Shown piece by piece: positions 11,430 to 22,314 of a stretch of 64,000 nucleotides of DNA. The stretch covers positions 2,812,001-2,876,000 of the forward strand of contig WBVU01000004.1 in NCBI GenBank assembly GCA_009192285.1, written 5' to 3'. A program made the translations under genes and the position numbers. Below the pieces are notes generated by a model. It was given only the letters and a program-made list of their open reading frames with translations. It was not told the origin of the DNA and searched no databases. The stretch is from Morchella semilibera (taxonomy: Eukaryota > Ascomycota > Pezizomycetes > Pezizales > Morchellaceae). Positions within the stretch are counted from its first letter, which is position 1; each line of letters begins with the position of its first letter.

Positions 11430-12068
11430 TGTTATGGAGAAACCCGACGCAAAGAAGAAGATGACAATGATAAGGCAGAAGGACTCGAGGAGCACAGCCA
11501 ACGCGACGGGTTCACTGACAAAGACAGTAACAACACCGGGCAGGAACAAGCACAGGCACCGGCAAAGGCAAAGGCAAGGGCAAAGGCACAAGGGCGCAGG
11601 GCAGGGAGAGTGAGGACCAGATGGACCTCAACAAGAACAATGAAAGGTACTATGAATCTCCCCTTCCTAGAAGACAGAATCTTTGATACGAGAAGCTATG
11701 GCTTGAAATAGGAATAGATTCCTATGTACCGAGATAACAGGAAGACGAGAAAGAGAGAAGAGAAAGAAAGAACTAAGGAAAACACCTCTATCCGCTATTT
11801 AATCCATTTCCTCCACCAGTCCGCTATGACTCATACATCAGTTCGTAGAAACCCACAGAAATCCGTCGCATCCACACCTCGTATTCCTCCCGACTGGCAC
11901 TATCTCCGTTATTTACATTACCAATCCATCACGCTATCGAACCTCCTAGAACCCAATGACGACACCCTCCCTTTAGCACACCCCCTCCTCGCTTAACCAT
12001 ATCTAAATAACCACAACAGCTCTTCGACTACCAAATCCTCGGAACTAATGCCAAGACGCCGGGACAAT
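11430..12068 (-). mobile_element. Solo LTR-A with ATTTC duplication
   Basis: Complete 639-bp reverse copy, starting TGTTATGGAGAAACCC and ending ACGCCGGGACA. ATTTC occurs at 11425-11429 and 12069-12073. Confidence 0.85.
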
Positions 12069-12170
12069 TTCCCGTTTCTGGACCGCCTTACTATGAATCG
12101 CCCTACTCTGCCTCGCCCCGCCTCGTCTCAACCTCCCTCGTACTTGTTTTCGCTCCGCTCTGTGCCAGTG

Positions 12171-12480
12171 ATAATTTAGCTCTATTGTAGGAAGAAGTAT
12201 TAGTTAGAGCTTCTCCTATGTTCTTTGAGTATTTGTTAAACAGGTTTTATGAGTCAATACTATGAATATATTTCTAATAGAGAGATTTAACTGGAGTTTT
12301 ACGGAGTATTATAGAATAAGTCAACAAATATATTCTAGGGCTATCAATATAGAACTTTTTTGCTCGCTTGTAGGACTTCTTTTTTTTTTCTTCCTGCTTC
12401 ATGTAATCTTTTTGTTCTTTTAAGAATCGACAGAATATAATTCCTCTTTAGTTCTACCTGGTATGCCATACCAGGTGCCA
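12171..12480 (-). mobile_element. LTR-B-related remnant
   Basis: Begins with TTGTAGGAAGAAGTATTAG, an LTR-B block also seen at 9559. It continues through a TATGAATATATTTCTAATAGAG block and a CTTCCTGCTTCATG tract. Neither terminus is preserved. Confidence 0.45.
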
Positions 12481-12504
12481 GTAGTATGGATAAAAGTATA
12501 TTGC

Positions 12505-12735
12505 TAGGTATCAAGAGAACAGGAAGACGAGACAGAGAGAAAAGAAAGAAAAGAGCTAAAGAAAAAATCTTCCCGCGCTATTTAACACTTTCCCCTGCCA
12601 GTCCACTATGACTCATTCATACCTTCGTCCATAGAATCTCATTGAAAACCTATTACTACCATACCTCATATTCCCCTCCATGATTTTCTCAAATCCATCA
12701 CGCCATAGAATCCCATAGAACCTCATGACGAAACC
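12505..12735 (-). mobile_element. LTR-A fragment
   Basis: A reverse LTR-A middle section, recognised from AACAGGAAGACGAGACAGAG, the CGCTATTTAACAC block and ACCATACCTCATATTCC. Both ends are missing. Confidence 0.6.
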
Positions 12736-12844
12736 CTTCTCAAAGGGCGTCAAGAGTGTAGCTTCGTTCAGCAGGGTTCGTAATAGTAACAGCAACACCT
12801 TTAAGAGGAGGAGGGGTATAAGAGAGAATAAAAGAGGCGGCAAT

Positions 12845-13379
12845 TGTCACTAATATATAATAGAGACTAAAATAGATTGGTATGTAGATACAGAAGATGT
12901 TGCGTAAAGAGAAAAGGAAAAGAAAGAAAGTACAGAAGTAGGCACCGTTGCTTTGCTTATATACCCATCACCCCATTGCCAAGCCTAACTCATATTGTCG
13001 TGTAACCCCACTATGACTCATCCCTTCGCATACATCAGCAAGATCTCATTTATCTCCTGATGTCTTACGAGCTTTAGGAGACTCAAAAAATATCCAGGAG
13101 TCTCAGGAGACTTTCAGGAGACCTGGGAGATTGTTGGGAGACTCCATTAACAAGTTGAGTTTGCTGATGTGACAGAAACCCATAGAACCTATTCTGACTC
13201 ATTCCCGACTCCTAGCACACAATAATCCCAGCCTTGTCAATCCTTCCAACTCTCTGATCCATATGTATCCATGAGAACTCTCCCTTTGTTACATATCCTC
13301 TTCGCTTAACATTCCTTCATTAGTTACAACCACGCTTCGACTACCAAACTCTCGGGACCTATACCAAGACACTGGGACA
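12845..13379 (-). mobile_element. LTR-D solo copy carrying a MITE
   Basis: Its outer end ACCAAGACACTGGGACA resembles LTR-A, but the body differs and matches 24880-25145 (GTAGGCACCGTTGC, TATATACCCAT, CCAAGCCTAACTC). It begins TGTCACTAATATA. Without the 137-bp MITE at 13033-13169 it is about 395 bp. It is probably the LTR of the Ty3 relative whose gag lies at 23408-24730. Confidence 0.6.
13033..13169 (-). repeat. 137-bp CATCAGCAA MITE (copy in LTR-D)
   Basis: Full length, reversed: CATCAGCAAG at the left and TTGAGTTTGCTGATG at the right. Inside are about eight short copies of the motif CTCAGGAGAC / GTCTCCTGAG in both orientations around an A/T-rich centre. The flanking dinucleotides are TA and TG. 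Confidence 0.85.
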
Positions 13380-13947
13380 CTTCCATCACGTCTAGTTCCA
13401 ACTCACCATGCTTTATTCCATCTCCGATATATACTTTGGCTTGTCTCACTCTCGTCTCCACCCTGCTCCTTGATACTGACCCAGGTTAAATCACTCTTTA
13501 TAATCATAAGAAATAATTTCTGTACCTCCGACTATTGAACTTGGGGTTCAATTTAGAAATTTTTTGCACAGACAGGAAGTTAGGTTTCATAATACTTGAT
13601 TAAGTCTCCTATTCTTACCTGTCAATCATCATTAAATAGAAAAAAAACTTGATTCCCTTTTAATAACGAGACTCCTTAAAGTCATTCTTGTTCTTGAAAC
13701 TCTATTCTTATATTATTGTTGCCTTGAAGAGTATCTAAACGGGACAAAAATAGTCTTTCTTCGCTATTGTTCTTTAGAATACATGGCTGCACTCCTAAGG
13801 ACTTGGAGAGGCTTGTAATAATATTGAGCTAAGAAGTTAAAAGTGTGATGGGGCTCTACCCCTAATAAACAAGAATGTAGGAAGTGGAAGGGCCGGTGAA
13901 AAATAAGTTAGTTTTAGATAATAAAGATTCTTTCTTGATAGACTTAG
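13380..13947. other. Non-coding AT-rich stretch
   Basis: The first 120 bp resemble LTR-B outer sequence (CTTGTCTCACTCTCGTC). The rest is AT-rich with no supported gene or repeat end. Confidence 0.4.
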
Positions 13948-14579
13948 TGTCCCGGAGTCCTGGCATCGGTCCCAGGTGTTCGGTAGTCGAAGCACTGTCG
14001 TGGTTGTTTTGGTAATGTTAAGCGAGGAGAAGGTATGCTGAGGAGGGGGTGTCGTCATTGGGTTCTAGGAGGTTCGATGGCGTGATGGATTGGTATTGTA
14101 AATAGCGAAGATGCTGAAGAGGAATACGAGGTGTGGTAGCGATGGGTTTCTATGAGATTCTATGAGCGAAAGTATAAGTCATAGCGGACTGGTGGGGGAG
14201 ATGTGTTAAATAGCGGGGTTAGATGTTTTTCTTAGTTCTTTCTTTCTTTTCTCTCTGTCTCGTCTTCCTGTTATCTCAGTATATAGGAATCTACTCCTAT
14301 TTCCAAGCCATAGCCTCTCATACCAAAGACTCTGTCCTCTAGAACGAGGAAACCCATAGTACCTCTCATCGTTCTCGTTGAGGTCCATCTGGTCCTCACT
14401 TCCCTTGTTCTGCGACTTTGTGCCTTTGCCCTTGTCTTTGCCTTCGCCGGTGCCTGTGCTTGTACCTGCCCAGTGTTGCCTCTGTCTTCGTCGGTCTCCT
14501 CATCGCTTAGGCTGTGCTCCTCAGGTTCTTCTGCATCATCATTGTCATCTTCTTCTTTGCGTCGGGTTACTCTGTCGCA
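13948..14579 (+). mobile_element. LTR-A copy
   Basis: A 632-bp forward copy starting TGTCCCGGAGTCCTGG and ending ACTCTGTCGCA. The flanks CTTAG and GGCGG do not match, and LTR-B-like sequence starts immediately to the right, so one flank has been replaced. Confidence 0.8.
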
Positions 14580-15117
14580 GGCGGGATGCGACAGGAGGCC
14601 AAGGTATAAGCGAGGCGGGCGGGTTCAGGACGGAGGTACTAAAGGGCACACAACCAAGGGCAGGAAGTAGGAGTAAAAAGTATAACCAAATATATTTTAA
14701 TAATCGAACCAGAAGAGAAACCAGGAAGGAACCAAAACAGGAAAACCCAAAGGAAAGTATTATCTAATAGGAGGTTGTGTAAGGAAAGAAGAAAAGGAAA
14801 GACAAAGGAAATCCCAGCCCATATATATATCGCTTCCCTATTATCGATTACTAATCTGTACCATGGAACCCAGTAGAAACCCAAAGAAATACCACCACTT
14901 CCCACAACCGATCTTTTATACTAAACTCCGATCAATATAACTCGAAGAATCCCAATACAATTACCAACCACTCCTTCCATTCCCTAGCACCTACAATATG
15001 CCGTGACAGCTCCCTATATATAGCCCTAGAATCCCTCCTCTGACTCATACCATAGAAACCCATAGAATCCTTCTATTAGAAATATATACATACCGTTGAC
15101 TCATAGAAACTGTTAAG
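14580..15117 (+). mobile_element. LTR-B-related copy
   Basis: Contains the GCGAGGCGGGCGGG start-like block, then AAGGAAAGAAG and TATATATATCGCTTCCC tracts and the CATAGAAACCCATAGAATCC block typical of LTR-B. The 3' end is worn. Confidence 0.45.
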
Positions 15118-15530
15118 GGAGTCACCTCCAACCACCACATAGTTCAACACAGAGCTCGGAGTTCTCAGGGACCATGGCTAAGGCCATAGGGTAAGAATTT
15201 CTTCAGTCTGTATCGCGAATGTGTCCTAGTGGCCGGAGGCAGCCCTGTGAGTCCGTATCGCTGGGGAGCGTATGGCTCCATACAAGGGAGAATTCATCAG
15301 GCAGAGTAGACAATCACAGAATACTAAAGTTCGAAGAGAAAAAACTCTCTCCCCAATGGGAAGAGGTAAAAAACTCAGAAGTCTCATTACCAGTGCCTCG
15401 CGCTGGCCTATCAATCTCGCGATAATAATATTAGATTCTTTCTTCCCCCGTAGGTCATGATGGATGAAGATCAAGTGGCAGCCCATTTCTACCCCGCGGG
15501 TATACCTCTGCGGCCAAGCCAGGGTTACTA
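15118..15530. other. Unclassified non-coding stretch
   Basis: No reading frame resembles a known protein. It could be the internal leader of an LTR element next to the LTR-C-like copy, but nothing specific (primer site, gag motif) could be confirmed. Confidence 0.3.
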
Positions 15531-16383
15531 ACTATATACATGACTCTTAACCCCGACGGATTTTGGATATTAACACCGGGGCTGACGCCCTTTCTCAACC
15601 TTCCCCTTCCAATAGTATCGTGAGGGGTTTTTCTTCGTTTCCTTTCCTAGTACTTGTTATTTAGGAGGTAGGCTGAGCTTCGGTAGGCCCTTCAGTAGGT
15701 ACTTGATGACGTACCTTGTTCCCTTTCCTCTGGGCATAGGCCAGTGTTGTTGGATGTACTCAACACGTCTGCCCCACTGCATAGTCTTCTTTCCCTCCGA
15801 GAGAGTTGTACTAGCCCCTAGGGCCCTCCATTACCCTCCCCGGTACCGGAAGACCTTGTCGTGGTGTTCTGTGGAGTACCCACCCACACCACCCTGTTCC
15901 CTCAGCTTCCCCTTTCCCGCAATCCAACCAGTAGTACTCCCGAAGACCCCCATACTCTGCTTCCTATAGGCTCCGCGCTTCCTCTGCGGCCCCCAGCAGG
16001 CTGTCCGAAGTCCTTTGCTTCGCTTGTCTCATAGCTTCATCAGCTTTGGTCCGATTGACTCCAAACTTAAACTGCTGTCCCCTCACATACCCACCGGTGT
16101 CCCCAGTAGCTGTGCCGGCGCTTTGACGCTCTAGGGGTTATTATTGGAGTCCAAAACATGTCCATTTGCTAGCATTTCCGCAACTCCGCTTTTCCGGCCA
16201 TATTGGCCACACCGCGTGCCCCAAAGACTCCCTTAGTGTAGTAGAGACTGAGAATATCACTCCTCTCATCCTCTTTCAACTCATAATTGAGTTACAGCTC
16301 GATCGGAGGTCGTTTGGTGAGGATACAGTAACTCTCGACTGCTAAACCACTGATGCCCCGATTCAGAAGCCATACCCGTAACA
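15531..16383 (+). mobile_element. LTR-C-like repeat, diverged copy 2
   Basis: From about 16030 it follows LTR-C closely (TTGGTCCGATTGACTCCAAAC, CCCACCGGTGTCC, GCCGGCGCTTTGACGCTC) and ends CATACCCGTAACA like the copy at 25688-26702. The first half is divergent but alignable in places (CGGTACCGGA). Confidence 0.5.
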
Positions 16384-16478
16384 GAAACCCTGTACTAGAA
16401 ACTCATAGAACATCATAGAAAAACCATGACTAATCCTTCTTCCCGCAACATCGCTAAGTACGCTCCACGCCGTGATAA
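16384..16478 (+). mobile_element. LTR-B 3' tail
   Basis: The last 95 bp of an LTR-B: CATGACTAATCCTTCTTCCC and the end CTCCACGCCGTGATA. Confidence 0.55.
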
Positions 16479-16946
16479 GATGGTGAGGAAGAATACGAGT
16501 TGTGGCTTCGATGGATTTCCATGTGGTTCTATGAATGAAGGTGTGAGTCATAGTGGATTGACAGAGGGGAGTGTTAAATAACGCAGGAATAGTTTTCATT
16601 TAGTTCTTTCTTTCTTTTCTCTCTGTCTCGTCTTCCCGTTATTTCAGTATATAGGAATATACTCCTATTCATAGCTATAGTTTCTCCTCTCCAAACTCAC
16701 CTTCGCAGGAGGCAATCCTATAGTCCTCTTGATCCTTGCTCCAGTTCCTACCTGGTCCTCGCTTTCTCTGCTCTATCCTGCGCCCTCTGCCTCTGCCCTT
16801 GCCTTTGCCTTTGTCAATGCCTGCACTTGCGCCCACTAGGCTCTCTTCTCGTCCTCATCAGTGTCCTCACTATACTAGCTGTACTCCTCGAACTCCTCTG
16901 CGTCGTAATTGTCATCTGTCACGTTGAGTCGGGTTACTCCGTCACA
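16479..16946 (+). mobile_element. LTR-A, 5' truncated
   Basis: Begins within LTR-A (AGATGGTGAGGAAG) directly at the LTR-B tail and ends TTACTCCGTCACA. It is followed by another LTR-B tail at 16947-17055, so the LTR-A 5' part has been lost. Confidence 0.7.
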
Positions 16947-17055
16947 ATCCGTTACTCCGACCTCAACCCTTGTCATAGAAACCCATCGAACGTAGAAAAC
17001 CCCTGACTAATCCCTCTTTCCGCAACACCTCTATACCTCGCTGCACGCCGTGATA
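16947..17055 (+). mobile_element. LTR-B 3' tail
   Basis: Short terminal piece: CCCCTGACTAATCCC and the end CTGCACGCCGTGATA. Confidence 0.5.
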
Positions 17056-17119
17056 CTGATTGTGTAGCCAGTATTTACCGTATTTTTTGATGTTCTTCTT
17101 TCTTTTTTCTCTCTTTTAT

Positions 17120-17908
17120 AACCATCCTATCATAGAAATCTCTTTCCTCCTTCAGTTCTTTTTCCCAAATGAACAACGGTCCCCGATAACTATAGGCAAT
17201 ACAACTCCATACCATCAATCTAGCACCCGTAGGTTCTCTCATCTTGTGCTCTACATAATCATAGGTATTTGATCCGGTAGGTCTAGTGATGCGAACTCTC
17301 TTTTTGGGTACATTAACTTCAATAAAACACTCATCAGAAAAAATCCAGCAATTTCAAGTTGTTGGAATAGGAAAGGCTCGATCCAACAGCTGAAGCCATT
17401 TTCTTTTACTTTCCTAGTCCAATGGAGGTTTGAGAACAGGTCGGTACCGTCCAAGGTTGTTTCTTTAATGCTCTGTTTATCGTAGTACGAGAATCCTCAA
17501 TTCCTAATCCCTTGGCTACTTCCGTCCACTTCATCTCCGATGGTTGTCTTGTAGCGCGAGATCTCTTAAGTTTGTTGACAACACAGAGCCGGTAGGGATA
17601 ACTTCTGGTTTTCCGGGTCTTTTCTTCACCTCTAAAGCAGAGTATAGGTCTCTAACATTTTTTCTATCCGGGGTACTCTCCTATAGGAGTCAGTATTCTT
17701 CTTAAGTGACTCGCTGTCAAGTACATACAGCTGCTTTTTTGCAAATCAACCTAGCAGTTTCCGGGTGAACAAGCAACAGCTTAGAGGTCTCTACCCATGA
17801 CTTTTCTGCAAATAGATGAAGAGTAAGGATAGCGGCCCTAACTGTCAAAGGCAATTCGTGCGATCCGGAGTTCTTTCCCCTCGTTGTCAATGCTATGTTG
17901 AGTCTCAA
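17120..17908 (-). pseudogene. Tc1/mariner-type transposase remnant
   Basis: The minus-strand 5' part (17717-17908) encodes a helix-turn-helix-like segment, ELPLTVRAAILTLHLFAEKS. After several frame breaks, 17160-17470 encodes NLGRYRPVLKPPLDW and WIFSDECFIEVNVPKKRV, the first catalytic-Asp region of a DDE transposase, then RLMVWSCIAY. The rest of the catalytic triad is not found. Frameshifts make it dead. Confidence 0.65.
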
Positions 17909-17909
17909 G

Positions 17910-18009
17910 GCTGTCCGACCATGACATCAACCGGCGGGCTCATCACGTGACCAATATTCTAAGCGCTTCGCCGGTATAGCCGATTAAGCGATTGGATTTT
18001 AGCATACAA
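17910..18009. other. Short spacer, RecQ 3' side
   Basis: About 100 bp between the mariner remnant and the RecQ stop codon, probably 3' untranslated region. Confidence 0.4.
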
Positions 18010-19999
18010 TCACTCGTCATATCCAGAGTTATAAAAAGATCCAGATCCCCGCTGCGTCGATATCCATTCCTCATCTAAAAGCATTTTTCGGTTGGCTCGC
18101 CTCAGAGTGTTTGCATCTTTACAGTAATCACATGCAAAATCGCATTTCGGCGACTTCATGTCGCCGAAATATTCGGATATGGCTAAGTGACGACAAGTAG
18201 AGATATCTTCGCAGTAGTTGGTTAACTTTTGAGCACGTCAGCACTTCTCGTGTCTGTCAATATAGTAGATAAAAGACAGCTCGCCGTACAGCCTGAAAAC
18301 TCTTGGCCCTCCCGAGACGCTCTACACTAACTGACGTACTTCTACTCGCTTCTAGGCTCACGAGATATTGTGTGCGGTCCCTGTCCTCCCTGCTGTAGTA
18401 AAGGATACACCTCGCAGCCTTGCCATCCCTTCCTGCACGTCCAGCCTCCTGGTAATAGCTTTCGAATGACTTTGCCATCTGCCAGTGCACAACAAATCGA
18501 ACCTATCCGAGGATTTAGTCAGGTTAACTATAGGGGTGTGTCGTGGGGCTCTACCTACGTTCGGCTTGTCAATACCCATTCCAAATGCCGTTGTTGCAAC
18601 AATTACATCATAGCCAGGTTTGTCTTGCAGCCAGCTGGTAGTTATATTCTCCTTTTCGTGATCTTCAAAGCTTCGCGTGTCAGTAGTTATCACCATCAAT
18701 ATGAGTTTGAATGGGGTCAGAACTTACTGCTGAGCCCTGCATGATAAGGCCTGCTCCTACGGTTAGCATAGCTTTGCCGCTTATTCGGAGAGGATTATTT
18801 TGACCTAGCCCCAACACCATTATCCCGAAGTACTTTCGCAAGATCTTCGCACTTCTGTCTTGCCCGGCAATATACAATTCCAGACACTGCCGAAGCCCGC
18901 ATACCTTTATCTTGGAGCAATTCCCGTCTTTTATAAACCTCTCGAAGCCAACCCACAAAATCTTTCAATATGTCAAAAGAATCATTCGTATACCTGATCT
19001 CGTAGTGAAGGTTGATGCCTTTGTATGTTAAGTAGCAATTGATAATGAGAAGTGATATAGGCTGAAAACTTACGTGATGTGGAGAGGAGATATATTGCTG
19101 TATCTGGTGGTGGGGGAAGTTTGAGTATTTGCAGGATATCAAGTCTTACTCTTTCTGTGGCAGTAGCGGTAACTGCCATCACCGGAACCGATGGATATTC
19201 AGACTTGAAGAAAGAAAGCTGCTTAAACGAAGGTCGAAAATCGTGACCCCATTCTTTACTAGTGATAGAATCAGATTAAAAATCATCCACAAAAGAGTGT
19301 TTCAACTAATTCCAAGATTGATTAAACCCACCCGAGATACAGTGAGCTTCATCAATCACAATGCGGTTGAGCTCGCGTTGTCGATAGACTAGTGCAAGCT
19401 TGTGGCGAAAGCTCCGAGTGGCACAAAGCTCTGGGGTAACTATAAGAAGAATACAATCTAATGAGTGCTAAAAATACCAAAAGGAGTAAAGAAGATTACG
19501 AACCATATAAAAGACGAATTTTCGGATGTCCGCATTCTAGATCAGCAAGGATCATTTGCTTTTCCACAGCCGGCAAACTGCTATTTAGGGTGGCTGATTT
19601 GATACCCGCCGCTCTCAAAGCATCAACCTGGTTGGCCTAAATATGTACACCAAAAACTATGTCAGGAGATCTATGGTATGACCGACATTTTCGTTACAGG
19701 TCTGAATATCTCACCATGATGCTCAGCAGCGGCGAGACTACAATGGTTAAACCATGGTCAACCACCACGGCCGGCAGTTGAAAGCACAGGGACTTTCCAA
19801 GGCCCGTTGCGGCTTGAAGATAGACATCGTGACCTTCCAGGGCAGACTACTTGTAGGTCCCATATATTAGTAGACTGAAACAACAAAGTGTATCGAAAAC
19901 CGTTACCTCTATAACTTCACGCTGAATTGATCGGAATGTTTCTTTTTTAAATATACGCTTGAGCGCAAATTCGAGATCAAATTTCTTCAATTTGGACAT
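18010..19999 (-). CDS. RecQ-type ATP-dependent DNA helicase, 10 exons
   Basis: Exons on the minus strand: 19907-19999, 19715-19846, 19504-19636, 19332-19439, 19074-19253, 18805-19018, 18728-18750, 18559-18662, 18290-18502, 18010-18225. They join to 1416 nt, 471 residues, with GT-AG introns and no internal stop. Visible parts: Q-motif-like start (FRSIQREVI), Walker A ATGLGKS (residues 44-50), DEAH box (149-152), VTATAT, the [17 protein letters not shown] and [12 protein letters not shown] motifs, and a RecQ zinc module with Cys 411, 428, 432 and 435, spaced as I recall it for RECQ1. It ends soon after the zinc module, with no winged-helix or HRDC domain, so it is shorter than animal RECQ1. Known role of the family: 3'-5' unwinding in repair and replication, in the nucleus. 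Exon 7 is only 23 nt. It is the only intact-looking non-transposon gene in the first 39 kb. Confidence 0.88.
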
Positions 20000-20185
20000 C
20001 ACAGTGTGGAGAGAATATCATAGACAGGTTTAGGGATTAAGACTAACAAATTTCCAGGTTTTGTGCCTCGCTCGCTTAGTCATACCTCAACAATGTTTTG
20101 CCCCATGCTGCTTGGGCTCCATGAGCAATAGAACGTGTTCTATCACTCAATAGCCCCGATCCCCCCTTTCCATCAAATAGAACAC

Positions 20186-20203
20186 GGGTGTCTATAGACA
20201 CCC
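20186..20203. promoter_or_regulatory. Perfect 18-bp palindrome upstream of RecQ
   Basis: GGGTGTCTATAGACACCC lies about 190 bp upstream of the RecQ start codon, within an interrupted outer CAC...GTG pair. A protein-binding operator or the centre of a small foldback repeat are both possible. Function is unproven. Confidence 0.3.
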
Positions 20204-20421
20204 CACTCCGTGTTATATTTGCTGTCTTTTCGGGGTACGTGGGAGGGGGGAGTGTCCTTTGGGGAAAACACTATTAGGTGTAGCTTTACCAAAGAGGCAA
20301 TGTATGATTTTAGCTAGATAAAAGAGGCAAGGTGAAGACGAGGAGAAAGACAGGCATCTCTACTCATTCACTGAAGTTGATTAAAAAGACTTTATAGACT
20401 AGCTTGCTTACTAGAGAGTGC

Positions 20422-20525
20422 GGCCCCTTAACGAGCGTACACCCAAAGTTTGGTGGGTAGCATCCGTTGCGACGGGAAAAATAGCAGGCAACGCTCGCTG
20501 ATGGGCCGTGCTCGTTGATGGGCAA
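20422..20525. repeat. Imperfect inverted repeat around GCCC-TAACGAGC
   Basis: GGCCCCTTAACGAGCG at the left faces two partial inverted copies at the right (20492-20507 and about 20508-20524). It may be a decayed MITE. The arms are short and the match is imperfect. Confidence 0.3.
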
Positions 20526-20559
20526 GCTGGTCTACATCAAAAAAACTTTCTGTTACTTC

Positions 20560-20952
20560 TGACTCGAAGACTTAATCAAGAACTCATATAAACAATATCA
20601 TCAAAAAAAGGTAACAATCTCAGCGTTAGAGCTCCAAACTAGTATCAAGGAGTTATACAACAACAACAGCCAAGATGCCAGAAAATGGTAAAACATGATC
20701 GAGCTAGCCTTAAGCAAAATGGAAGGACAAGAACAATATGAGAAGACACTAATCAAACTAGTAGATATAAAGCTGTGCGGTGATACTTCAAGATGGGTTG
20801 ATGACACATCAAATATGGCTGAGATAATTGAAAAGCCACACCCAAACAAAGACAATGTGGCTGAACTAAAAAGGTTATTCATGGACAAATTTAGGAAAGC
20901 AAGGGCGCTGCCTAAGGACATTAATAAACTACAGTACCGGAGAAGGGGGTAA
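20560..20952 (+). pseudogene. Possible retrotransposon gag fragment
   Basis: One frame, with a stop near 20686-20688, encodes a helical charged segment (SALELQTSIKELYNNNSQDA, then MIELALSKMEGQEQYEKTL and LKRLFMDKFRKA) of the kind seen at the start of Ty1/Ty3 gag proteins. No zinc knuckle or neighbouring pol is present. It could equally be an unrelated broken gene. Confidence 0.3.
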
Positions 20953-21105
20953 ATTGTTTACTGTAGTAAAAAGTTATCCTTGAGAATACTGTGTTAACTT
21001 GAAACCTGCACTTCATAAAATCTTTTATTTGTAGCAACAATTATTCTTGTGAATACGTACTTCATACACCGTATCACTGAGGTATTGTATTTTGATATCG
21101 TGAAT

Positions 21106-22068
21106 TGTCCCGGCGTTTTGGCATCGGTCCCGGTGGTTTGGTAGTTGCAGCGCTGTTGCGACGGATGGAGTTAGGTTAAGCGAAGATGGGGTGTGCAAAG
21201 GAGAGGTTGTCGTCATTAGGTTCCATGAGGTTCTATGTCGTGATGTCCCGGCGTCCTGGCATCAGTTCCGAGGGTTCGGTAGTCGAAGCGCTGTTATGGT
21301 TATTAGGGTAATTTTAAGTGAGGAGGGGGTATGCTGAGGAGGAGGTGTCGTCATTGGATTCTAGGAGGTTCGATGGCGTGATGGATTGGTAATCTAAATA
21401 GTAGAGATGGTGGGGAGGAATACGAGCTGTGGTTGCGATGGATTTCTACAGGTTTCTATGGGCTGATATATAAGTCATAGCAGACTGGTGGAGGAACAGG
21501 GTTAAATAGCGGGTATAGATGTTTTCCTTAGTTCTTTCTTTCTTTTCTCTCTGTCTCGTCTTCCTGTCATCTCGATACATAGGAATATACTCCTATTCCT
21601 AAGTCATAGTTCCTCGCCTCCAAGATTCTACTCTCTTGCAGAGGAAAACCTATAGCATCTCTCATCGTTCTCGTTGAGGTCTATCCGGTCCTCACCTTCT
21701 CTGTCTTGTGCTCTTGTGCCCTTGCACTTGTCTTTGCCTTCGCCGGTGCCTGTGCTTGTGCCTGCCCGGCGCTACCCCTGTCTTCGTCGGTCTTCTCGTC
21801 ACGTAGGCTATGCTCCTTGAGCCCTTCTGCATCATCATTGTCATCTTCTACTTTGCGTTGGGTTCCTCCGTCACATCATTGAGGTCCATCCGGTCCTCAC
21901 TCTCTCTGCCCTGTAATCTTGTGCCTTTGCCTTTGCCTTTGCCTGTGTCTGTGCCTGCTCGGCGTTGTCCCTGTCTTCATCGGTCTCCTCGTCACGTTGG
22001 CTGTGCTCCTCGAGACCCCTTGCATCATCATTGTCATCTTCTACTTTACGTCGGGTTACTCCGTCACA
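21106..22068 (+). mobile_element. Older LTR-A with a second LTR-A inside; TGAAT duplication
   Basis: The outer LTR-A has pieces at 21106-21243 and 21876-22068, and TGAAT flanks it at 21101-21105 and 22069-22073. Its middle third is missing, replaced by a complete younger LTR-A (21244-21875). The inner copy has no matching duplication, so deletion accompanied or followed its arrival. Confidence 0.85.
21244..21875 (+). mobile_element. Complete LTR-A nested in LTR-A
   Basis: A 632-bp copy starting TGTCCCGGCGTCCTGG and ending TTCCTCCGTCACA, in the same orientation as the host LTR. Confidence 0.85.
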
Positions 22069-22314
22069 TGAATGCAGATTCTCTTGACAATATCGATTCT
22101 TTGGAATACGTATCCATAGCAATTATTTCTTTCTTTGATTACTGATTTCATATAATACCGCTTGTAATTGGTATCCCTTTGGTTTGTAATGTAATAAAAT
22201 AGTGCTCTGGTGCTTACCTGGATACTAACCTTGTATCGTAGCCCTTCGATGTTTAGAACAGTACTGTATTGTCATAAAGACCCCATTAATCTTGTATCGA
22301 TAATTTTCAAGTTA

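Larger units (their letters stand above)
9530..12170 (-). mobile_element. LTR-B copy split by three nested insertions
   Basis: Pieces of one reversed LTR-B can be followed through the stack: 9530-9670 (start TATCATAGTGTGGAAC), 10503-10690, 11327-11429 and 12069 to about 12170 (CTCGCCCCGCCTCG). They are interrupted by LTR-A plus a LINE fragment (9671-10502), LTR-A (10691-11326) and LTR-A (11430-12068). The last two insertions have clean 5-bp duplications in the host LTR-B, so LTR-B is older than both. Confidence 0.6.

Noticed and set aside
18257-19182. RecQ locus as a pseudogene because it falls into many short frames.
   Set aside because: Ten exons with GT-AG introns join to a single 471-residue frame with all motifs present.
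18010-19999. RecQ gene as a Helitron helicase or telomere-linked helicase.
   Set aside because: No Rep domain or Helitron ends, no telomeric repeats, and the motifs and zinc spacing are those of a RECQ1-type host helicase.
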